From the NCBI GenBank assembly GCA_903918315.1, contig CAIXEA010000069.1:1-39381 (forward strand): a DNA stretch of 39,381 nucleotides. Direction: 5' to 3'. The DNA comes from an uncultured Acetobacteraceae bacterium (GTDB taxonomy: Bacteria > Pseudomonadota > Alphaproteobacteria > Acetobacterales > Acetobacteraceae). Positions within the stretch are counted from its first letter, which is position 1. Each line of letters starts with the position of its first letter. Made by a program: the position numbers and the translations under genes. Of the stretch, positions 18,891 to 26,640 are shown piece after piece. A model generated the notes under the pieces. It saw only the letters and a list, made by a program, of their open reading frames with translations, had not been told where the DNA came from and ran no database searches.

Positions 18891-19232
18891 ATGCTGCTCG
18901 CTCTGGCATGCATGCTGGTGCGTGCAGTGCTGCCAATGCCGGCGGAGGCGCATGCCCGCGCGGGGCTGAGTCCGGAGCTGCGGCTGCTGGGCGCGGCGCT
19001 CTGCCACGACGGGGACGCCCCCGGTGATTCCGCGCCGAACCACGCGTTGGCGTGCGACCATTGTCCGGTTTGTTCCGTCGCGCCGCACATGCCCATTGGC
19101 CCGTTAGCCGCGATCATGCATCCCCCGCTGCCGGCCTCAACGCTGCTTATGCGGCCGATGGTGGGCAATAGCCTGGCCCCGCGGGCCCCGCCGGGGCAGG
19201 CCCACCCGCCCCGAGCACCGCCCATCCTCTGA
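18891..19232 (+). CDS. DUF2946-like small exported Cys-motif protein
   Basis: A 113-residue protein starting MLLALACMLVRAVLPMPAEA, a signal peptide or N-terminal anchor. It carries a CDHCPVC cluster at about residues 55-61 in the exported part, then a Pro-rich tail. A hydrophobic leader plus a central C-x-x-C type motif is the pattern of DUF2946 proteins, often found beside TonB receptors and copper genes. Metal binding by the Cys/His cluster is inferred. The frame stays open upstream to 18813, but the ATG at 18891 places the hydrophobic leader correctly. It is the first gene after a strong promoter. Confidence 0.6.
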   Translation: MLLALACMLVRAVLPMPAEAHARAGLSPELRLLGAALCHDGDAPGDSAPNHALACDHCPVCSVAPHMPIGPLAAIMHPPLPASTLLMRPMVGNSLAPRAPPGQAHPPRAPPIL

Positions 19233-19361
19233 ATCGTCGACATTCGCGCGGGCGGCTGCCGTCGTGTGGCCGCTCGTCTTGGTGATTCAGGACAGGCTTA
19301 CGCTGTGACGATGACCTCATTTGGTTTGCTGTGCCGAGGCGCGAGGGAGCGGCTCCGGGTA

Positions 19362-19754
19362 ATGACGGGATCGCGAGCCGGTGCCGGCCTGCGCCGATTC
19401 GTCGCGGCGGCCTGCATTCTCGGTTTCATGTTGCAGGCCCTGACGCCACCTGGGCATCAGCCTATGCAAACCTCCGCGATTGAGCGTTTGCTCGATCAAG
19501 CGGCGGTGCTTTGCACCGCGGATGGCGGGTCCACACATCCATTGCCATTGACCGGCGGGGATCCGGCCCCGGCGTCCGTGCCCTGTGTGATGTGCCAGAT
19601 CGCGGCCTTTGCCGCTGTTGTACCGCCCTCCGGGCCTACGCCATCCGCCCGAGTACCGGTCCCCGTAGAATATACCATCGGGCCGCGAGGGCCATGGCAT
19701 CTGCCGCGGCCATTCCTGACGGCATTTCCACGCGGCCCGCCGATAACTGTTTGA
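19362..19754 (+). CDS. second DUF2946-like small exported protein
   Basis: About 130 residues. A basic n-region (MTGSRAGAGLRRF) is followed by a hydrophobic core (VAAACILGFMLQAL), then a polar region and a CVMCQIAAFAAV motif, and a Pro/Arg-rich tail. The organisation repeats that of the preceding gene, so the two may be diverged paralogues. The start is uncertain: ATG at 19362 gives the best signal peptide, ATG at 19311 or GTG at 19266 would lengthen it, and none has a strong ribosome site. Its stop codon lies within the left arm of an RNA hairpin that reaches the ribosome site of the next gene. Confidence 0.55.
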   Translation: MTGSRAGAGLRRFVAAACILGFMLQALTPPGHQPMQTSAIERLLDQAAVLCTADGGSTHPLPLTGGDPAPASVPCVMCQIAAFAAVVPPSGPTPSARVPVPVEYTIGPRGPWHLPRPFLTAFPRGPPITV

Positions 19755-19824
19755 CCCCAATGGCTACCCGCGCGTCCGGCCCGCATGGGCGTGGCCGGAC
19801 GCGCGCAGTGCAAGTGTCAAACAG
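19747..19824 (+). promoter_or_regulatory. nested intercistronic hairpin overlapping a stop codon and a ribosome site
   Basis: An inner 13-bp stem (19769-19781 with 19793-19805) is enclosed by outer 9-bp arms CTGTTTGAC (19747-19755) and GTCAAACAG (19816-19824). The outer left arm contains the TGA stop of the preceding gene. The right arm covers the first bases of the AGGAG (19823-19827) that serves the YcnI-family gene. The structure could couple or limit translation; this is inference. Confidence 0.5.
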
Positions 19825-19833
19825 GAGTTCACT

Positions 19834-20364
19834 ATGTCTCACATACGCGCGCTCAGCGCCTCGGCCCTACTGGGCCTGTTGCCAGCCGTTTTCACGCCGG
19901 CCCAGGCGCATCCTCTGGCCTATCCCGATACCGGGGTCGCTGGCGACCATTTTCAGACGGCGCTTAACGTCTCTCACGGCTGCGATGGCTCACCGACAGT
20001 CGCCATCACCTTGAAGGTGCCGCCAAGCGTGATCCTGATCAAGCCGCAGTGGAAGGCGGGTTGGGCCCTCACGATCAAGAAAGGCAAGTTGGAAACCCCG
20101 CGCGCGGGGCTCCATGGCAAATCCATTACCGAGCGGGTGGAAGAGATCACCTGGCGGGGCGGGCCGCTGCCGAACGAGGCCTATGACACCTTTGGGCTGC
20201 AGCTGGTGCTGCCGGATACGCCTGGGGAGACGCTGTGGCTGCCGATCATCCAGGAATGTCAGAAAGGCGCGCACCGCTGGCTCGACATTCCTGGGCCTGG
20301 GCAAGCCTGGCGCGGCATGCACGCCCCGCCGCCCTTCGTGAAAATCGTCCCCAAGGCGCCCTGA
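19834..20364 (+). CDS. YcnI/DUF1775 domain protein, exported
   Basis: A 176-residue precursor with a signal peptide (MSHIRALSASALLGLLPAVF, cleavage likely after AQA near residue 25), which leaves His as the first mature residue. The core has the YcnI/DUF1775 pattern: FQTALNVSHGCDGSPTVAITLKVP, then KPQWKAGWALTIKKG and ITWRGGPLPNEAYDTFGLQL. Known YcnI binds Cu(II) through its N-terminal His in a monohistidine brace, so the mature His here is consistent with copper binding in the periplasm. AGGAG sits seven bases before the ATG, partly inside an RNA hairpin. The neighbouring TonB receptor suggests the protein handles metal during uptake. Confidence 0.8.
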   Translation: MSHIRALSASALLGLLPAVFTPAQAHPLAYPDTGVAGDHFQTALNVSHGCDGSPTVAITLKVPPSVILIKPQWKAGWALTIKKGKLETPRAGLHGKSITERVEEITWRGGPLPNEAYDTFGLQLVLPDTPGETLWLPIIQECQKGAHRWLDIPGPGQAWRGMHAPPPFVKIVPKAP

Positions 20365-20425
20365 GTCGCCTTTTACGTACCCCTTGCATACGCGCCCTCC
20401 CCGGATGGCGCGCAGGAGATCCCCT

Positions 20426-22729
20426 ATGTTCCGTTCCAATCTTCTTGGCGGCACCACGCTCGCCATGCTCACTCTTACCGCCGCCACGCATGCGGAGGAT
20501 GCCACACCGATTGCCTTGCCGCCGGTCAGTGTGACGGCGCCGACGGCGGCGGTCTTGTTTCCGCAGACCGTTACGTCGCCCCGGCTGCAAAATTCGTCGA
20601 TTCCATCGACGACCGAGAGCCTTACGGCGGCCCGCATCGAGGAGACAGTCAATATCCTCGACCCCGAAGATGCGGTGAAATACCTGCCCAGCATCTTCGT
20701 GCGTAAACGCAATTACGGCGATACGCAGCCGACTTTGGCGACACGCACCTGGGGCGTGAATTCAAGCGCGCGCAGCCTAGTCTTCGTCGACGACGTGCCG
20801 ATCTCGGCGTTGATCTCCAACAACAATACCACCGGGGCGCCGCGCTGGGGTATGGTCTCCCCGTCGCAAATCCAGGGCATCGACATGCTCTATGGGCCTT
20901 TCGCGGCGGAATATCCGGGCAATTCGATGGGCGGCGTGTTGCTGATCACCACCCGCATGCCGGAGCAATTCCAGGCCACGGCGTCGCAGACGCAGGCGCT
21001 GCAGACGTTCGATTACTACAAGACCCATAAAACCTTCCCGACCTCTCAGTCGGAGGCCACGGTGGGCGGCAAAGAGGGCAAGGTGTCATGGTTCCTGAGC
21101 GGCAGCGCCCAGGACAGCTATAGCCAGCCGCTGTCCTTTATCACCAACGGAACCGCGCCGGCGGGGACCACGGGCACCATCCCGGCCTTGAGCAAAGTGG
21201 GCGCGGTGGCGAATGTCGTCGGTGCCGGCGGCTTGCTGCACACCCGCATGTATAATGGCACGGGCAAGGTGGCGGTCGATCTGAACGACTGGCTGCGCGC
21301 CACCTATACGCTGGGGATCTGGGACGGCAACACCCAGTCCAGGCCGCAAACCTATCTGTCGGATGCGTCGGGCAACCCGACCTACGGTGGGGTCGCGGGC
21401 TTTGGCAGCAATACCTATTCGTGGCTGGAGACGCATATGATGAATGCGTTCTCCCTTAAGTCCGACACCAAGAGTAATTGGGATGGCGAGTTCGTCGTGA
21501 CCCGCTACGACTACCTGACGGATATCCAGAGAAGCTCCGCCGGTGCTCTGGCCACAGGGATCGGCGTGAAGACCAACGGGTTCATCGCTCGCCTCGATGG
21601 GACCAGCTGGACCACGCTGGATCTGAAGGGCATCTGGCGGCCAACCGGACCTTCCGGGGCACATGAGGTCAGCTTTGGCTTCCATCGCGACGAATACACG
21701 CTGAATAATCCCACTTATAACGCCCCGGACTGGCAGGCATCGCCGGAGAATGGCAACGGCACGATGGTCACTGATGGCCAGGGCAAGACCCAGACCTATG
21801 CTGTCTGGGCGCAGGAAGCCTGGAAATTCGCCCCCGGCTTTAAGCTCACCCTCGGTGGGCGGCTCGAGCAGTGGTCGGCCCGCGACGGCTTCGTGCTGGG
21901 CACGGCCAGCACCGGAACCGTGTTCTCCGGCGCGCAGCCGAAGCAGAATGCGACGACCTTTTCCCCCAAAGCGTCGCTGGCCTGGAAGTTCGCCCCGGAC
22001 TGGACCGCGACCGCGTCTTATGGCCAGGCGCACCGCTTTCCGACGGTGTCCGAGCTGTACCAGATTGTCGCCACCGGCAGCACCTTCACCATCCCCAATC
22101 CCAATCTGACGCCGGAGACGGTCAATACCGGCGAATTCGCGATTGAGCGCGAGACCGAGAATACCCGCGTGCGCCTGTCGATCTTCGAGGAAGACACCAC
22201 CAACGCGCTCGTACAGCAGACCAATCTGTTGAACGGGGCTTTTGCCTCGACCTGGCAAAATGTCGGGCACACCCGCAATCGCGGGGTGGAACTCGTCACT
22301 CAGGCCAAAATCCCCTGGGTGCCGGGCCTGGAAGTGTCCAACAGCGTGACGTTCGTGGATTCCCGGATTGTCTCCGACCCGACCTTCAAGGCCGCGACCG
22401 GGACGACGGCGACGGGGAAGCATGTGCCCTATGTGCCCGATTGGCGCGATACGGTGCAGGTGACCTACCGGCCGACCGAGGAACTCGCGATTTCGGCGGC
22501 GGCGCGGTACAACGGGAAGATGTATTCGACGCTGGACAACAGCGATTCAGTGTCCCACGTAATGGGCAGTTTCGATAAATTCTTCGTTGTCGATGCGCAT
22601 GTCCGCTATCAGCTGTCCAACTATCTGGTGGTCAACGCGGGTATCGATAATCTCTTCAACGAGAAGTATTTCGAATTCCACCCGTTCCCTGGCCGCACCT
22701 ATCTGGCCAATCTGAAGCTGCGGTTCTGA
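20426..22729 (+). CDS. TonB-dependent outer-membrane receptor
   Basis: A 767-residue outer-membrane gated channel. It has a signal peptide (MFRSNLLGGTTLAMLTLTAA...), a possible TonB box at PPVSVTAP, and a plug domain with AVKYLPSIFVRKRNYGD, DDVPISALI and YGPFAAEYPGNSMGGVLLITTR. The long beta-barrel ends in aromatic Phe (LKLRF), as barrel proteins do. The start is set by AGGAGA just before the ATG at 20426. I see no Cys in the mature protein, so the Cys/Met copper site of OprC is absent. The cargo is therefore unknown; copper is suggested only by neighbouring YcnI and DUF2946-like genes. exbB, exbD and tonB follow immediately. Confidence 0.93.
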   Translation: MFRSNLLGGTTLAMLTLTAATHAEDATPIALPPVSVTAPTAAVLFPQTVTSPRLQNSSIPSTTESLTAARIEETVNILDPEDAVKYLPSIFVRKRNYGDTQPTLATRTWGVNSSARSLVFVDDVPISALISNNNTTGAPRWGMVSPSQIQGIDMLYGPFAAEYPGNSMGGVLLITTRMPEQFQATASQTQALQTFDYYKTHKTFPTSQSEATVGGKEGKVSWFLSGSAQDSYSQPLSFITNGTAPAGTTGTIPALSKVGAVANVVGAGGLLHTRMYNGTGKVAVDLNDWLRATYTLGIWDGNTQSRPQTYLSDASGNPTYGGVAGFGSNTYSWLETHMMNAFSLKSDTKSNWDGEFVVTRYDYLTDIQRSSAGALATGIGVKTNGFIARLDGTSWTTLDLKGIWRPTGPSGAHEVSFGFHRDEYTLNNPTYNAPDWQASPENGNGTMVTDGQGKTQTYAVWAQEAWKFAPGFKLTLGGRLEQWSARDGFVLGTASTGTVFSGAQPKQNATTFSPKASLAWKFAPDWTATASYGQAHRFPTVSELYQIVATGSTFTIPNPNLTPETVNTGEFAIERETENTRVRLSIFEEDTTNALVQQTNLLNGAFASTWQNVGHTRNRGVELVTQAKIPWVPGLEVSNSVTFVDSRIVSDPTFKAATGTTATGKHVPYVPDWRDTVQVTYRPTEELAISAAARYNGKMYSTLDNSDSVSHVMGSFDKFFVVDAHVRYQLSNYLVVNAGIDNLFNEKYFEFHPFPGRTYLANLKLRF

Positions 22730-22746
22730 TCGTCCCCGCATGATCG

Positions 22747-22775
22747 GTCCCGGCCGCGCGGCCGGGACGGGTTTT
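22747..22775 (+). terminator. terminator-like palindrome between receptor and exbB
   Basis: A perfect 22-base palindrome (22747-22768; each arm starts GTCCCGGCCG) is followed by GG, G and TTTT up to 22775. It lies 18 bases after the receptor stop and about 20 before the exbB start. It may attenuate transcription so that the receptor is made in excess of ExbB-ExbD-TonB. Confidence 0.5.
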
Positions 22776-22796
22776 CATCTGGCAGGAAAGACCGGC

Positions 22797-23630
22797 ATGG
22801 AAATGACAAGACTCCCGGCGCGCCGTCCGGCGTCGGCCTTCGCGTGGATCGTGATGGCCCCCTGGATCGGGTGCGGGCCCGGCACCGCCCGGGCCGAGGC
22901 CCCGGCTGGCGCGATCGCCGCGGCACTGCTGCCGCCTGATCTGTCGCCCTGGTCGATGTTTCTCAACGCCGACATCGTGGTGAAGGGCGTCATGGTGGGG
23001 CTGGCTTTGGCATCGGTCATCACGTGGACGGTATGGCTGGCCAAAAGCATCGAGTTATTCGCCGCCCGGCGGCGGCTGCGGCGGCATCTGCTGGCTATCG
23101 GCGGCGCGCGGCGTCTGGCCGACGCGGCGCGGGATGTGGGGCGGGATGAACCGGGCGCCGGTTCGGCGCTGCTGCGCGCGGCGGCGGAGGAATGGCACCA
23201 ATCCTCCGACGCTCTGCATGATCGGGACGGGCTGAAAGAGCGCATCGCCTCTCGTCTCGACCGGATCGAGGCCGCGGCGGGGCGGCAGATGACCCGGGGC
23301 ACCGGGGTTCTGGCCACGATCGGGGCCACGGCCCCGTTCGTTGGGTTGTTCGGCACCGTTTGGGGCATCATGAACAGCTTCATCGGCATTTCGCAGTCGC
23401 ATACCACCAACCTCGCGGTGGTCGCGCCGGGCATCGCCGAGGCCTTGCTCGCCACCGCCTGTGGTCTGATCGCGGCGATCCCGGCGGTGGTGATCTATAA
23501 TCATTTCGCGCGGCAGGTCGCGGCTTTCAAAGCGCTGTTGGGGGATACTGCGGCGGCGGTGCTGCGGCTGGTGTCGCGCGATCTCAGCCGAGGTGAATCC
23601 GCTGACAGTTCCGGACCGGAGGCCGCGTAA
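22797..23630 (+). CDS. exbB: ExbB / TolQ-type proton channel protein
   Basis: Inner-membrane component of the motor that energises TonB. From the ATG at 22797 (277 aa) there is an N-terminal signal-like segment ending near ARAEA. A first transmembrane helix (VVKGVMVGLALASVITWTVW) follows, then a long cytoplasmic helical loop, and two more helices with GTGVLATIGATAPFVGLFGTVWGIMNSF and GIAEALLATACGLIAAIPAVV, the MotA/TolQ/ExbB core. The extended N-terminus is typical of ExbB rather than TolQ. The start is chosen for AGGAAAG upstream. exbD begins two bases after the stop. Confidence 0.92.
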   Translation: MEMTRLPARRPASAFAWIVMAPWIGCGPGTARAEAPAGAIAAALLPPDLSPWSMFLNADIVVKGVMVGLALASVITWTVWLAKSIELFAARRRLRRHLLAIGGARRLADAARDVGRDEPGAGSALLRAAAEEWHQSSDALHDRDGLKERIASRLDRIEAAAGRQMTRGTGVLATIGATAPFVGLFGTVWGIMNSFIGISQSHTTNLAVVAPGIAEALLATACGLIAAIPAVVIYNHFARQVAAFKALLGDTAAAVLRLVSRDLSRGESADSSGPEAA

Positions 23631-23632
23631 CC

Positions 23633-24058
23633 ATGGCCATGACACCGCGGCGGAGCAGCGAGGAGCTGGAGGAAACCCACGAGATCAACGTCACGCCGTT
23701 CATCGACGTGATGCTGGTCCTGCTGATCATCTTCATGGTGGCGGCACCGTTGGCCACGGTCGATGTCGCGGTCGATCTGCCGGCTTCTACCGCGCAAAGG
23801 CAGGCCCGGCCGGACCGGCCGATCTTTCTGATGATCAAGGCGGATCGGACTCTGGCGCTGGGGGATGCACTGGTGAGCGTGGAGGCGCTGCCGGGGGCGT
23901 TGGAGCTGGCCTCGGCGGGTGACAAGGATCAGCGCGTGTTTCTACGGGCGGACAAAACCGTGGATTACGACACGCTGATACAGGCGATGAATGTGCTGCG
24001 CGACGCTGGTTATCTCAAAATCGCCCTCGTCGGCCTTGATCGCGGCAGTGCGCCATGA
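23633..24058 (+). CDS. exbD: ExbD biopolymer transport protein
   Basis: Partner of ExbB in the proton-driven TonB motor. The 141-residue protein has a short cytoplasmic N-terminus and a single transmembrane helix, INVTPFIDVMLVLLIIFMV. The helix contains the essential Asp (about D25). A periplasmic domain ends with VDYDTLIQAMNVLRDAGYLKIALVG. The family signature NVTPFIDVMLVLL is complete. Its stop overlaps the tonB start by four bases (ATGA), so translation is coupled. Confidence 0.95.
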   Translation: MAMTPRRSSEELEETHEINVTPFIDVMLVLLIIFMVAAPLATVDVAVDLPASTAQRQARPDRPIFLMIKADRTLALGDALVSVEALPGALELASAGDKDQRVFLRADKTVDYDTLIQAMNVLRDAGYLKIALVGLDRGSAP

Positions 24059-24807
24059 GCAGTTCAGCATCCACCATCAGGGAGCCAGCGGTAGAGCGGA
24101 TCAGCCCGGCGCTTTGGGGGGGTTGTCTGGCTTTGATGCTGGGGCTGCATGCCGCGGTGGCCTGGCTGGCATTGCCGCGCGTGGTGCCGCATGCGGCTGA
24201 CAGTCCGGCGCCGCCGGCGGTGATGATCGACCTGACGCCCGAGGCCCCGGCGGAACCTGAGCCGCCGCCGCCGCAACCGCCGCCGCCGGAACCCGAGCCG
24301 CCCCCGCCCGAACCAGCCTCGCTGGATTTGCCGCCGCCAGAGCCACCGCCCACTCCGCCGCCGGTGCCGGCCGCAGCGGTGCCCTTGCCGATACCTCCGC
24401 CCCCGCCGCCCCGGCCGGTCGTCCGGCGGGAGGCGCCGCCGCGTGCCCCGGATCGCCCGACGGCCTCGGAGGCTGCGCCCGTGCCGGCCGCTGCTCCGGC
24501 GCCGGCACCGGCAAGCAATGCAGTGCCCGCCTGGCAGAGCGTGCTGATGGCGCGGCTACAGGCGGCAAAGCGCTACCCGAGCGCGGCACGGTTCGACCGC
24601 CAGCAGGGTGTCGCTTATGTGCGGGTGGCATTGAACCGCGACGGCGGCGTGTTATCGGCCGCGATTCAGCGGAGCTCCGGCTTTGCCGCGCTTGATGACG
24701 AGACGCTGGCGCTGGTGCAGCGTGTGTCCCCCATGCCGGCCCCGCCGCCTGAGCTTACGGGCGACCCCGTGGTGCTGGTGATACCCGTGCATTTTTCGCT
24801 GCGGTGA
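24055..24807 (+). CDS. tonB: TonB energy-transducing protein
   Basis: A 250-residue periplasm-spanning protein that transmits force from ExbBD to outer-membrane receptors. It has one N-terminal transmembrane helix (about 20-42, LWGGCLALMLGLHAAVAWLAL). A very Pro-rich spacer of PP, EPEPPPPEP type repeats covers about residues 60-125, and an Ala/Pro linker follows. The C-terminal TonB domain (about 158-250) includes LQAAKRYPSAARFDRQQGVAYVRV and the SSGFAALDDETLALVQR pattern. It overlaps exbD by four bases and is the last gene of the operon. A dedicated tonB beside one receptor suggests it serves that receptor. Confidence 0.93.
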   Translation: MSSSASTIREPAVERISPALWGGCLALMLGLHAAVAWLALPRVVPHAADSPAPPAVMIDLTPEAPAEPEPPPPQPPPPEPEPPPPEPASLDLPPPEPPPTPPPVPAAAVPLPIPPPPPPRPVVRREAPPRAPDRPTASEAAPVPAAAPAPAPASNAVPAWQSVLMARLQAAKRYPSAARFDRQQGVAYVRVALNRDGGVLSAAIQRSSGFAALDDETLALVQRVSPMPAPPPELTGDPVVLVIPVHFSLR

Positions 24808-24831
24808 TGCCGGCCGGTCGCGACTCAGCCT

Positions 24832-24867
24832 CGGCGTCTTTGCGCCTCAGCGCCCGTTGAGACGCCG
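24832..24867. terminator. hairpin between convergent tonB and rpiA
   Basis: CGGCGTCT (24832-24839) and AGACGCCG (24860-24867) form an 8-bp stem, with a smaller GCGC/GCGC pairing possible inside the loop. There is no good T tract. Its position between convergent genes suggests a transcript end. Confidence 0.4.
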
Positions 24868-24878
24868 CGGGTTTCCGC

Positions 24879-25571
24879 TCAGGTCCGGGTCAGGGTCATC
24901 ACGCCCTTGGCATCGGCCACCAGCGCCGTGTCGGCCAGCCCGATGAACAGGCCATTCTCCACCACACCCACCGTCTGAGACAGCGCCTTTTCCAGCCCCG
25001 CCGGATCGTCCAGCGGCGGGAAGGCGCAGTCCAGGATCAGGTTGCCGCCATCGGTCCGCACCGGCTGGTCGCTGTCCTTGCCCCAGCGCAGCACCGGCAC
25101 GCCGCCCAGCGCGGCGATCCGGGTGGCCGTCGTCTCCCACCCAAAGGGAATAACCTCGACCGGCACCGGGACCTTGCCACCGAGGCGCTCAACCAGCTTG
25201 GACGCATCGGCGATGATCACCAGCCGGCGGGACGTCGCGGCGACGATCTTCTCCCGCAGCAAGGCCCCGCCCAGACCCTTCACCAGATCAAGCGTTCCCG
25301 GCTGAATCTGATCGGCGCCATCGACGGTCAGATCGACCTGCTTCACGGTCGCGAAAGTCACCAGCCGGATGCCGCCGGCACGCGCCTGCTGCTCACTGCG
25401 GACGGAGGTCGGGATGGCCGTGATATCCAACCCCTCATCGCGCACCCGGCGGATCAGCGCGGCGATGAAATGCGCCGCGGTTGAGCCGGTGCCGAGGCCG
25501 ACCACCATCCCGTTTTCGACCAGGGAAGCGGCCGCTTCCGCCGCGGCCTGGCGTTGTTGGTCCTGATCCAT
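24879..25571 (-). CDS. rpiA: ribose-5-phosphate isomerase A
   Basis: Interconverts ribose-5-phosphate and ribulose-5-phosphate in the pentose phosphate pathway. The 230-residue protein has the substrate-binding GLGTGSTAAHF near residues 25-35, VDLTVDGADQI with the active-site Asp residues, KGLGGALLREKIVA with the catalytic region, and DGGNLILDC near the end. The ATG at 25571 overlaps the TGA stop of the upstream dipeptidase gene by one base, which fixes the start and indicates translational coupling. The long in-frame extension upstream is antisense-like and rejected. Confidence 0.95.
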   Translation of the reverse strand: MDQDQQRQAAAEAAASLVENGMVVGLGTGSTAAHFIAALIRRVRDEGLDITAIPTSVRSEQQARAGGIRLVTFATVKQVDLTVDGADQIQPGTLDLVKGLGGALLREKIVAATSRRLVIIADASKLVERLGGKVPVPVEVIPFGWETTATRIAALGGVPVLRWGKDSDQPVRTDGGNLILDCAFPPLDDPAGLEKALSQTVGVVENGLFIGLADTALVADAKGVMTLTRT

Positions 25572-26500
25572 CAGCCACGCGCCTTGTTGAAGACCCGCAG
25601 CCAATTGCCGGAGCAGACTTTCTCGACCTCTTCCGCCGTCATGCCGCGATCGCGCATGGCCGCGACGATCTCCTGATGGCGGGAGAAATCGGGCATTTCG
25701 GTCGCGGCCACCCCGGCCGGCATATCGGTACCGATCCCAACATGGTCGATGCCGACGGCGTCGATGGTGCGGAACAGCTGGCGGATCATGCCAGGCAGCT
25801 TCTCCCGCCACAGCACCGCGATCCAGGCGCCGATAACGCCATCGGTCTCCACCACCATCCGCGCGTAGTCCGGGCTGAGGTAGCGCAGATGATCGCCGTC
25901 GGGATGGCCCGGCTCTTTCAGATTGGCGTGGGTGCAGAGGATGGGTTTGCTGGTCGCGCCGACCACGCCTTTGACGGTGTCCTCTGAACAATGGGCGACA
26001 TCGACGATGATGCCGCATTGGTTCATGCGCCGGACGGCGGCGGCACCGAACGCGGTCAGGCCGCCATGCACCGGCGGTTCGGTCTGGATATCGCCGGTCT
26101 CGTTCACCAGATAATGGGTGAGCTGGATGCTGCGCACGCCGCGCGCGGCCATGGCGTCGAGACGATCCAGATTGCCTTCCAGGAAGTCGCAGCCCTCGAT
26201 CGCCAGGACCAAAGACGGGTCATCGATCCGGATATCGTCAGGCTCTCGCGCGATGCGCATGCCCGCGGCTTCGAAGCTACTCAGGTAGTTTTCCACCGCC
26301 GCCATGCATTCGCCGGGGTCGCCGTCGCGGAATTTCTCCAGGCGCTTGGTCTCGGGGTTGCGGCGGATCATGGGGATGTCGGCGATGGCCGCGACCACGG
26401 CGGCGCCGATGCCGTTGGGCGCCATGCTGGCGAGCACGGCGCGATCCACGTCGCCGGTGCGGCGCGGCCGCCCGGCATGGGTGTGCATGTCGATGATCAT
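25571..26500 (-). CDS. M19-family membrane dipeptidase-like protein
   Basis: A renal-dipeptidase family (M19) zinc hydrolase, 309 residues, without signal peptide (MIIDMHTHAGRPRRTGDVDR), so probably cytoplasmic. Metal-site motifs are visible: AIEGCDFLEGN with the bridging Glu, DVAHCSEDTV and LCTHANLKE with two His, and GIGTDMP near the C-terminus. The N-terminal motif reads H-T-H, where the family usually has H-x-D, so one ligand is altered. The ATG at 26500 begins the family-like sequence; upstream in-frame residues are not conserved-looking. It overlaps rpiA by one base. Substrates of bacterial M19 enzymes range from dipeptides to other amides, so the reaction is unassigned. Confidence 0.83.
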   Translation of the reverse strand: MIIDMHTHAGRPRRTGDVDRAVLASMAPNGIGAAVVAAIADIPMIRRNPETKRLEKFRDGDPGECMAAVENYLSSFEAAGMRIAREPDDIRIDDPSLVLAIEGCDFLEGNLDRLDAMAARGVRSIQLTHYLVNETGDIQTEPPVHGGLTAFGAAAVRRMNQCGIIVDVAHCSEDTVKGVVGATSKPILCTHANLKEPGHPDGDHLRYLSPDYARMVVETDGVIGAWIAVLWREKLPGMIRQLFRTIDAVGIDHVGIGTDMPAGVAATEMPDFSRHQEIVAAMRDRGMTAEEVEKVCSGNWLRVFNKARG

Positions 26501-26640
26501 GGCGCGCTGATTACCCTGGCGCGGGGCTGTTTGGCTATCGGGGGTAAGAGCAGTCTTGCACCAGCCCCCCTGGTTGCGCATGTTGCGAAAATCAGCCGGG
26601 AAATTCCGGGCATAGATCCTGGGCGGGTGGAGTACGAGTG

